From assembly GCA_917880885.1 (NCBI GenBank), contig OU862909.1, positions 34,470,405 to 34,534,404 of the forward strand: a stretch of DNA of 64,000 bases, written 5' to 3'. The stretch comes from Limnephilus marmoratus. Taxonomy: Eukaryota; Arthropoda; Insecta; Trichoptera; Limnephilidae. Both the position numbers and the translations under genes were made by a program. The notes under the pieces are model-generated. The model ran no database searches. It had not been told where the DNA came from and saw only the letters and a list, made by a program, of their open reading frames with translations. Shown piece by piece: positions 1 through 9,300 of the stretch (positions within the stretch are counted from its first letter, which is position 1; each line of letters opens with the position of its first letter).

Positions 1-361
1 GCGAACTTATCATTTGGTTTGACTTTTTGACAGATGTTATGAAGAGAACCCCGTACATTTTATTGCTGTGTACGTGTTTTAGAAGTATAATGGTAAAAGT
101 GCGGATTTTAACCAATTCAAATTTTATGATATTCTTATTATAAATACAAGTATATTACATTGGATTTAGTAATATAGACGTTGAACATTATAATGATTCA
201 TGATCAATAAGATGGATCAAGGAAAAAAACATTTTTGAGATGTAATATTTTTGGTACGCCTCGTTATTCTCCTGTGCCCTTTCTTGTGGAAAACGTTCTT
301 TTTTTAAATGATTTTCGGCTATATAATTATCGTGTTTTCGCTCCTATAAAATTATGTCCCG
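1..361. repeat. Left copy of a 63.6-kb-spaced direct repeat
   Basis: The first 361 bases align in the same orientation with 63592-64000. Both start at GCGAACTTATCATTTG and run through ATGGATCAAGGAAAAA to TATGTCCCGT. They are diverged by scattered substitutions, and the right copy is longer mainly because it holds a hairpin. Homology probably continues past the right edge of the window. No long reading frame is present. It is either a dispersed transposon or part of a segmental duplication. Confidence 0.8.
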
Positions 362-807
362 TCTTTCCGGTTTATAAAAAATGGTGTGATTTTTCGGATT
401 GAAATTTTCAAAAAATCACCAGGGTTTCAAAAATACGATTAAAAAAAAATACAAAATGTCTTAGAATATTTGCCTAAACCGGAAAAAAATTTAAAAAAAT
501 GTTATGCCTCTTGATTTGAATGCCACGAAAGCACTTACCTTAATTTGAAGCTTTTTATTTTCTTCGGGGGCGTCGATTTGTTGTTGGTATTTTTATTTTA
601 TTAGTTGAAAACAGCTCATAGCATTGCCCGGCCTTATTCTTTTTTAAGGTGTGGAAAAAGGGAATGGTGATTGTTTTTCGAAATCTCATGTGGACAATGA
701 CCTTTCTCTTATTTTGAAGGTCAAGTGTGTAAAGGTGCATCATACTCGAAATAAAACTAAATATTTGTTTAAAAAACAAATTAACGGACACTGTTCTTTA
801 TATAACA
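362..807. other. AT-rich stretch with no recognised feature
   Basis: No coding exon, terminal repeat or RNA gene is recognised. It may be a continuation of the direct-repeat unit that starts at base 1, because the matching region beyond base 64000 cannot be seen. Confidence 0.4.
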
Positions 808-1430
808 CTAGATGGTAACGGCACGCGTTGCGATGCCATATTCAAAGAAATAAATTGTTTCTACTTGCATGTCCTTTCCCGTGCATCCCTGGTCTCCTCC
901 CGCGTCTTCTTCCCCTCCCGCGATCCCCTTCCATCTTCCCGCCTTTCCTCTCCCCTCTCCCGCTCCCCCGTCCCACTAACCCCCTCCCCCGTTCTTTACA
1001 TTCAGTCCCAGTACATTCAGTTTTCCAAGAGCCCGCGTGCCACCTATTACAATTTTTTTATTCAAATTTTCATTTTTCATATATTACGAATATTCATTTT
1101 TGTTTATTAGAGATCAATCAATCAATTTTGGTAACTAACATAGGTACCTATTTTAAATATCTATAATTCTTGATTCGATTCAAAGTATGAGGCGAGTACT
1201 TCAAGAAAATAGAATTTTGATTTAACAATCTTTTCTGGCAGGTTTTCCAAGAGTTTTTGTAATGATTAAAAAACTTTTCTAGTGTATCGTCATGTGGTTA
1301 TAATAATCCAAATCACAGCCGTGCTAGGTATTTAAGGTATTTTGAAAGTTTAAAACATATCCTATGCTTTATAGCAATGCATAGCGGACATACATACATA
1401 CAAACATTTTTAGATTTTTATATATATAGA
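808..1430 (-). mobile_element. Non-autonomous Helitron
   Basis: Read on the - strand, the element starts TCTATATATATAAAAA and ends in CTAG, with host A and T on either side, the Helitron insertion pattern. A short hairpin (GGCA paired with TGCC) lies just before the CTAG end. The interior includes a pyrimidine-rich tract (CCTTCCC, CCCCTCC) that creates proline-rich spurious reading frames. It is related to 39758-40384 and 62140-62569. There is no Rep/helicase coding, so it depends on another element. Confidence 0.75.
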
Positions 1431-1733
1431 TAGTTAATACGTAAAAAATAAAATTAAACCCTAAGATTTATAGTATAGTAACGTACCTTTTCACCTAACA
1501 TAACTGGTATTGAAAAGTGAGTATATCTATAATCATTGCTTAGTGAGAAACGATCTCCTACCCGAGTATTACATCAAACAATGCTGTTTTTTTAATCTAC
1601 CTACTTATTCTTTCGATATTTTTTTTCCTTCGTTAGGACGCATTCCTGTTACGAGTACCTAATACATATGTCGACGATTTCTGTAAAAATATTTACGCAA
1701 ATAAAAAAATTCGAGTGCAGTTTACAGTGTCTA

Positions 1734-1996
1734 CACGCGGTAGAAGCGAAACTTTACCACAACAATCTTAACCAATACTTGAAAAGTGAGGCCATAATCA
1801 AAGCGACCAATGAGCGCAGACCTCGCGTAATTTCCGTTTCATATCTCAACGAATGCAAAGCGAAAAGTGACATCATTATCAAAGCGGCCGATGAACGCAG
1901 TTGATGCGTCGCAGGTGCAGTAATCGTCATTTCTGTTTCATCCGAAATCCAAATCACAGCCGTGCTATAGAAGTTTCACTTCAAAAATTCCACCAG
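1734..1996. repeat. MITE of the CACGCGGTAGAAG family (copy 1)
   Basis: It begins CACGCGGTAGAAGCGAAAC and ends with an inverted version (AGAAGTTTCACTT) preceded by AAATCACAGCCGTGCTA. Relatives are at 12672-13025 and 55474-55670. The interior has a repeated AAAGTGA / CAAAGCG / GATGAACGCAG pattern. It is non-coding and its transposon superfamily is undetermined. Confidence 0.5.
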
Positions 1997-2555
1997 CTCT
2001 AGCTGAATCTTTATGTTACGTTGACAGTTAAATATCGTAATCAACTTTTTTGTAAACTTAACTTCAAAATAAATAATACCGAGTAGATCCACGCTGCGAT
2101 CTCGGAGGTTCGTCGCGCATGCACGACTATTCTAATTAAAACCCGTGAAAAGTAAGTCATGATGCCAATCAGGGCAATGAAGACTAGCCGTTTAACTTTG
2201 TTGATTACTCGAGCTTCAAGATTACCTATCGAGACTTGTTCCGTTACACATTGTGACTATATCTATATGATATCTATAATGTTTGTAATGTCCATATTAT
2301 AATATATGGCTACACTGTAATGTAGACAAGTATTTCTTAGTAAAACGCATAAATATACAAACCACCCACGTAAAACGGTAGGCTTTCTGAAATAATGCAA
2401 ATAGTATTGATCGTAATATTATTATCATAAATAATCCACACTTACTTTGAGTTGCGAGAGTAATCCTGTTGAATCGAATCGCTGTAGATATCGTCGTATA
2501 CTTAGCATTGTATAGGTACTTTCGTTGTTGATTCTTGTAAAATAAGTTTTATATT
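1997..2555. other. No recognised feature
   Basis: AT-rich sequence with no exon-like frame or matched terminal repeats. Confidence 0.4.
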
Positions 2556-2925
2556 GGGGTCATTCATTTATTACGTAAGACGAATTTTGTTAGTTTTCGA
2601 CCCCCTCCCCCCCTATTATAAGAAAAAATAAGAATAGGCCGACCCCCTCCCCCCATGTTTAATATTTATTAAGTAAGAATCTAAAGGAAAAAATGAATAG
2701 ATACCTACACGTTTGGTTTGTTTTAATGTTTATTTTTCAAAGTAACAATTTTTAGAAATGTTTATTTGTACTCTCAAAGGTAGGTACTAATAATTTTAAC
2801 TTTGCGCATTTTTGTGATCTTACGTGAGAACTATCGAGACTCCCTCCCACCCCCTTTTAAGAAAAAAATAAGACATGGTCGACCCCCCTCCCCCTAAATC
2901 GTCTTACGTAATAAATGATGGCCCA
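2556..2925. mobile_element. TTACGTAA-ended MITE, copy 1
   Basis: The terminal inverted repeats are GGGGTCATTCATTTATTACG at the left and the matching TCTTACGTAATAAATGATGG at the right, flanked by a 3-bp duplication ATT. C-rich tracts lie just inside both ends. It matches 41714-42079 over most of its length. A 3-bp duplication with G-rich ends resembles PIF/Harbinger elements; that assignment is an inference. Confidence 0.75.
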
Positions 2926-3065
2926 ATTTTTATACAAAGAAATGCCAAAGGTATTATTTTTGGTTTTTAATATCTATTATACACTTGTTGGGATTTTGTG
3001 CTTTCTATTAATTTTTAAACCGTTGCATTTCAAATTCATGTATTTTTTAAAGTTTGAATTTGAAC

Positions 3066-3268
3066 AAATTAGGTTCTTTTGAATTTATACAAATCGTCAA
3101 ATTTTGAAGTTTCATTTTCCGAGAAAGTTCTATTCAAGCGATGTTATTATTTTAGATCTGTTGGGCCATACTGATATAATATAACCTAATAAATCTTTCA
3201 CAGAACTTGAAAACTAACTTCGAAATTTGATGAATTGTTCAAATTCTGTGAAACAACCAAACCTTAGG
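3066..3268. repeat. Degenerate copy of the GGAC-TTGTTT foldback MITE
   Basis: The right half (CAGAACTTGAAAACTAACTT, then GATGAATTGTTCAAATTC, then CAACCAAACCTTAGG) matches the arms of the intact copy at 42988-43253. The left half is diverged. It abuts the next copy at 3266. Confidence 0.45.
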
Positions 3269-4359
3269 ACGGGTTGTTTCAAAAAATTTGACGGATTCAT
3301 CTAGGGTTGCCATATCTTAAATTTGGCAACCAGGACAAGACGCGTGAAAACCCCGGATTTTAGAGCCCAGAACCCGGACATGTCAACATTTAAACATAGT
3401 CAGTGTAATAAAAAACAGTTGAAAATTACATCTTACAATTTTTTAGGTAACTCTTTAACTCAATAATAATTATATCTAAATTTTTATCAGCAGATATTTA
3501 AACAACAGAATATCTCTTAACATAATATGAACTAAATTCAGTCTTCTTAAATTTTAAGCAACAAAACTGAACCTTTTTAAAGTTTAGACTTACTGTAATG
3601 TAAGTTACATTATTAATTTTTTTAAGCATAAAATAACCAAAAACTATACACATTTATATCACCTTAAAGTTTTAATCAACAGCCATATTGTAAATTTCTT
3701 TTACGTAATAAAAACAATCATAACTTTAACTACACAAATGAAAAGAAACTATTGCACTCAAAAGTACATTTTTTGATTATCTAGCTATTAAAGCTTTTTC
3801 CTCAGCCTCTCGCCTTTTTTACTTTTCAGTTTTTTTGTATTTATCACTCTTTCCGATAGCTTTTAGAATATCTTTCCTTTTTAAAAAGAATTTGTAAAAA
3901 CCAACGCAGCTGTATTCTTGGAAATTGAATTTAATTTTAATTAAAGATAAATGAAACAATGTTACTTTGTTTGAACCACTTTTATATTTGTTTAAAACCG
4001 ACCGGTTTCAGAACAACCGTTCCTTCCTCAGAGCAAACGTATACGTTTGACTTTAAATTTTAAGACTTCAATTTTTTTTTTAAACCCTGACATCAAATGA
4101 AACCCCGCCCGGACGCTCCCCGGACGCCCTTTAAACTAGGACAAATCCGGGGAAACCCGGACGGATGGCAACCCTAGATTCATCAAATATTTTATGATAA
4201 TTTTCAGGTTCTGTGTAAGTTCTATTCCAGTTCTGTGATTATTTCAATTTAATGGAGCAACAGGTCTATAATGATATAATAACAGAACTTACACAGAACG
4301 TGAAAATTAACATAAAATATTTGATCAATCTGTAATTTTTTTTTAAACAACCTGTCCTA
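3266..4359. mobile_element. Foldback MITE split by a nested hAT element
   Basis: The left end TTAGGACGGGTTGTTTC and right end AACAACCTGTCCTAA are inverted. The arms continue inward through TTCTGTGTAAGTTCT and AGAACTTACACAGAA. The hAT element 3302-4176 is inserted in the left arm. A relative is at 42988-43253 and a solo end at 51265-51310. Confidence 0.65.
3302..4176. mobile_element. hAT-type non-autonomous element (TAGGGTTGCCAT ends)
   Basis: The element starts TAGGGTTGCCATATC and ends GGATGGCAACCCTA. Both sides carry the exact 8-bp duplication GATTCATC (3294-3301 and 4177-4184). An 8-bp duplication with TAGGG termini is characteristic of hAT transposons. It is 875 bp with no transposase frame. 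Confidence 0.85.
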
Positions 4360-4700
4360 AATAATCTACAGGCAAAATGAGTCGTGGTCGATGGGGTGGG
4401 GTGGAGTCGTAATATTTGAGCTTTTGCCGTTATACCCACTATCAGCCAACTTGCGGTTTTAATTTCTTTATTTACCCAAAAAATAGATGCACAAGTTAAA
4501 TAAAACAACACATACTAAATTCCCCGGAATATTTATTTATATCCCGGAGGGGATTAGTTTTAGCTAACTAACTAACTATCGTGCCTTTACGCAGAGGTGG
4601 GCAGAGAGGACCGACCGCCAAACAACTCGGTCTTGACGTCACTCCTTGCCTCATCACATTCATACATTGTCTCATACTCTTCTCTTATTCTGACTCTTGA
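4360..4700. other. No recognised gene
   Basis: A short A/T-rich stretch with a TAACTAACTAACTA microsatellite near 4564. It leads into the SINE-like repeat. Confidence 0.35.
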
Positions 4701-4704
4701 CATG

Positions 4705-4992
4705 ACCCGCCGCCCGGGAACCTTTATTGGATAACCAAAACTTCTGCCATAGGTCACCCCAAGTGGTTCGCTGTGTTTGGTGATTTAGCAGGGGTGCCTG
4801 GGTTCATGGGGTGAGGTTTGTTTAAGTCTTGGAGGCGGATGACCAGGACACACTGAACCCCAGATTCCTACCCACCTCTCCTCTCCTTCCTTTCCTCAAA
4901 GAAACCCTCCACACAGCATCCTCAAAGATGATATAGGCCCTGAGGGAAATTATTTTCCTCAGGGTCTCCTGGGTGGAGCTCATGTAAAAAAT
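4705..4992 (+). mobile_element. SINE-like retroposon, copy 1
   Basis: It starts near CGCCCGGGAACC TTTATTGGATAACCAA and ends in CTGGGTGGAGCTCATGTAAAAAATAAAA, an A-rich tail. Near the 3' end, CCTGAGG...CCTCAGG and CTCCACACAG...CTGGGTGGAG form nested inverted repeats. Related copies are at 14788-15195, 24112-24515, 26205-26312, 37010-37432 and 56585-56876. No protein is encoded, and no clear tRNA head was identified. Confidence 0.65.
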
Positions 4993-5172
4993 AAAAGTAC
5001 ATATTTCACTTGATCTTGCCATGTCTTCCTCGGGCTTCCCCGACTTCAACCATTCACATTCACATCATATATTCTCCTTACACTCCTTTCTTCGTTCATT
5101 CGCTCTATCCGCCCAAACCACCTAAGCAGCCCTCTCTTAATCTTACTCATTACGCTTACATCAACCTTGCGT
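4993..5172 (-). pseudogene. LINE reverse-transcriptase C-terminal remnant
   Basis: On the - strand a conceptual frame reads LLRWFGRIERMNE, then RRIYDVNVNG, a stop, and GKPEEDMA. This is the tail motif (L-R-W-F-G-H-I-x-R-M) found after the reverse transcriptase of many insect endonuclease-reverse transcriptase LINEs. It is interrupted and lacks the catalytic part. Confidence 0.55.
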
Positions 5173-5178
5173 TTTTTG

Positions 5179-5179
5179 A

Positions 5180-5210
<31 letters not shown>

Positions 5211-5830
5211 ATTTATTTAATATAGTTATATAATTGTACAGTGGAGTTATGGAAATTACATAGCGGTACAGAAATTATTTAAACATTGCAATCTCACCAA
5301 AGAAGAAGCTAGTTCTTGTGCTTGATGAGCGAGTTACACTAACTATAACTGAAATAGAACAACATTATGTAATAAGTAAGTATATAATAGGATAAATTGA
5401 GACTTCTGGATCATCTAAATGTGTAGGTGTACATACATAGGATACGGTTACATACGGTTATTGTGCACTTAGGAGAAATTCGAAAAATCTAAATAAAATA
5501 GAGATGAATATGTATTAAAAATAAATAGAAAGAAAGAGAAAAACAGGTAATTATTTAGTTAATTATTCCTGATGAAGTGTAGCTTCAGTTTGAGTTTCAG
5601 TTTATTGATTTCTTTGGTTTTTTTTATTTCAATGGGAAGGTTGTTGAAAAACTTTATTCCTAAATAGACATAATTGTTTTGCATTAGTTTGGTATTAAAT
5701 TTTGGTGTTTTGATGTTGTCTTCATATCTTTTTGATTGGTGAGTTTCAAATTTCTTGATGATATTATCTTTGTAAATTTGGATAATTGCATTTTTCTTGA
5801 AGATATTCTCAACTCGAGGCACCGTGAAAT
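5179..5830 (-). mobile_element. 5'-truncated jockey-like LINE fragment
   Basis: A run of T at 5179-5210 on the + strand is the poly(A) tail of a - strand element. The open frame 5822-5559 (-) of about 87 residues contains YLGIKFFNNLPIEIKK and ends LKLHFIRNN. This is typical of the extreme C-terminus of jockey-type open reading frame 2. All catalytic domains are missing. Confidence 0.6.
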
Positions 5831-6326
5831 CGGATTGCTTTTATGTTTATTCTCCTCTGTTGACTCTCCGGAGTTTTAGGTTTCAGAGAATTTAAAGTTT
5901 CCAGAAATTATTCATATTTGAAAATTTCACCAGAATATTATTAAATTTCACCAGATTGGCCTGAAAATTTTGAGTCCAAAACAAAAATTAAAAAATTTGC
6001 CTAGTTTTCTGCCTTTTCTCTTTTTCCTAGATGTACAAGAATTTCCCTACATATAACATCACTGTATGGGATGCCCAACGCACCGCTCACCTCATTCCCA
6101 ATGGGAATGTACAATGTACGACGAATTGCTGAAAATAGGCAAAGTCGCACGAATATAGTGCGCGTATAGCAAGAATATAGTGCGCGTATGGTCTGACCCA
6201 TGTATGCATAACACTTTTCCTGATCGAAAAGTACCTACTTTTATTTGGCTTTCTGAAAAATGCTGCAATTAATTTTTAGTTTGATGATATTATATATTTT
6301 ACAGACAATAATGCTTTTTTTTTCAG

Positions 6327-9300
6327 ATGTGAAGCACTTGATCGGAGAACCAGACTTTCGGGATGTTTCTCTGCGCTGGGACTACGACCTCCAGCCGATA
6401 GACGAAATGCAGGGGGGCTTGTTGGAGCTCCCGCTGCCCAAGACCTTCCAGATACATTACTGCGAGCTGCAGGCTTGGGGGCCTCACCGCTGCAGAAATA
6501 CTGTAAGTGCTTATTCATATATGGCACATCTATCTCAACATTTTTTCACAAGGTTCAAAGTTCAAAATTCACGGTGCAAAGTTCAAGTTTCAATGCCCAA
6601 GACCTTTCAGATACATTACTGCGAGCTAGCGAATTAAAATTGCAAGGTTCAAATTGTAAAGATCAAGGTCCAAATTTAATACATAATATTTTAAAAATAA
6701 TTATTATATTTCTTTCACTAATTCAAGGTGGTTGAAGATTCAGACGAGATGAACAACCAAGTGACTGGGGTGCACGGGCTGGTCACTTCGCACCGCAAGG
6801 GGCGCTGGGGGCGCTCCTACTCGGCGCGCATCAACGGGCTGCGCATGGCCACCACCTACTCCTTCGAAGTGCGCCCGCTGCACGGGGGCGCCAAGATGCG
6901 CACTGCCAAGGCAGACCTACCCGCCAAGTCCATCATCGTGCCTACTAAAGGATGTAAGTATTCTGAAAAATGAAGTTTTCTGTATTCTATGTTTAGGAAT
7001 TTGGTATTCATACAAAAAGAACAAATGGTTCTCTTAAATTTATCACATTTATGTTATATTTTGTGAAATTAGAACTTTCTTGTTATTAGACCTCGGACTC
7101 TCGATGGGGGTTTTAATTTATTGCTTGAAAAATGTCAGGTGCATGACCGCACTAGCAAATTTATTTTCGCAATCAATTTGAACCAGCATTTTTTTCTGCA
7201 CATTTCTCGGAAGATCGAATGCAACTAACCTGATTTTAATAAGTGGAGGGCGAGTGCAGATGAAAAATGTTAGTTTATGCCTTCTAGCATTGAAGGTCGC
7301 AGTTTCACAATAATAGCATTTTTGGACACCGAAGTACGGGTAAAAATGAATGGTAATATTTACCATTTACCTATGTGCATGGACGGATCTAACCAAAGAT
7401 ATTGAAATACAAAAGTTATGCTATGATGTCCGCCCGACCGTCGGCGGACTACTACCTAATGATAGTAATCAGAATAGTTTGAATGCGGAAAGAATTGGTT
7501 CATTTAGTTAATTTTTTTAAGGTGTGCAGTAGTATTGGTTAACAATATCGGCGACGCCAGGAAACACAGTCCCACCCATTAAAAACTGCCAATAGCACAC
7601 CTCTTATATTTCAATATCTTTGGATCTAACGGTCAGCATTTAAAGCTGACTTCCCCCTCTCCTTACTGAGTGGCCCGCCTATTGCTCGGTAATTTTTTTT
7701 TGGCCCGCCAAACAATTTGGACTAGATACCTAGTAAGTCTTTCAAATGCCCCCTAAATTCATTGCCCAACTATTACTAATTGAATACGTACCTACATACT
7801 TAACAAAAATCTGAAAACATTCATACATTCAACCTACAATAACCTCGCGCAGTACACATATATTTTTTTTTTTTTAAAAGCGGAGACGGTTTACCATTGG
7901 TTCCCGTGAGTACTTAGGCCATGGGCCCATTGTACTTTCTCCCATTTTACCTCAATCCTTTAACAATAACCCAGTCTCTTTAATAAAGTTCACCAGAGTT
8001 GTTATCGGATATGTGGCTTGGTCTTCTGGTTCTACAACATGTCTCCCCAGGTATCTGAGCCTAATTCCCACCAGGGCAGGACATTGGCACCATAAGTGAA
8101 TTGGAGTCTCTTCATCCTCTTCACATTTTCTACATCTACTGGTGCTTTCCACTCCCAATAGCTGCATGTGTTTCCTGAGATGGCAGTGTCCCGTTAGTAG
8201 GCCTACCAGTTCCCTCAGCGAGTTTCTGTCCATATCGAGTAGTTTCCTGGTCCGTCTGGGGTCGGGTCCGTTTATGAGTACTTTGGATTGTCTCATTCCG
8301 GGTGCCCTCTCCCATTCCTTCCAGTGCTGGGATTTGACCCACCTCTCGATATGTAATTTGGTGTGGCAAGCTGCTACTCCTACGGCCGGCTCAGATCCCG
8401 CAAGTGGTGCTTTCGCCCCTTTCCTTGCTAGTTCGTCAGCCCGCTCGTTGCCCTCAATACCCTTATGCCCTGGTACCCATATCAGGGTTATTTTATTGAG
8501 GGTAGCGAGTTCTGTAAGAACGGTTCTACATTTCATCACCAATCTGGAGTCGCATCGGTTACTTTCCAGTGCCATAAGGGCTGCCTGGCTATCAGAACAA
8601 ATAGTTATGTTCTTATTCCTGTACCCGATACGTATATTCTCCTGTGCGCAGGCCAAGATGGCTTTCATCTCAGCCTGAAACACAGTGCAGTGTATTCCTA
8701 GAGGTATACTTAGTTCCCTCTTGGAACCCTGTAAACATACCCCAGCCCCCGTTCCTTCCTCCATTTTGGACCCATCTGTGAACCAGATTAGTTCCTGTCT
8801 GGAGGTTGGACCTGGGACCATGTCCCACTCCTCCCGGGTGGGGTACAACACATCAAACTGCTGTCTGAAGAAGTATTCGGCTTGTTTGCCATCCTGCTTC
8901 ATTCCAGCTGTCGGGCTAATTGCCCTCAGTCTTGTTCCAATCTCCGTGTGACTGTTTTTGGGCAACTCACCTCTCCATTGACCTTTGCATTGTAACCTGT
9001 AGGCTGCCGCCATCGCCGCCTCCTCTATTTCTAAGTATAGTGGGGGTAGATCTAGCAGCACTCCCATGGCTAGTATTGGAGTGGTTCGCATAGCTCCTGT
9101 GATTCCTCTGTAAGCAAGTCCCTGTATGTGGTTAAGTGTGGCCATCACGGTTTTCAGTGTTGTTCTCCTCCACCAGACCCATCGCATCATTTTGGGTTTG
9201 AGTCCCCACGTTCTGCCGCAGATTCGCCTAGTTGCCCACTTACAGTCTCCACCTGGTTTTTCCAGCTCAGTTTGGCATCTATGATGACTCCGAGGTACTT

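Noticed and set aside
828..1166. Proline/serine-rich open frames
   Set aside because: They come from the pyrimidine-rich interior of a Helitron; the same kind of frame appears in the related copies at 39774-40113 and 62141-62548.
8142..8951. Long + strand open frames opposite the LINE
   Set aside because: They are antisense shadows of the RNase H coding frame.
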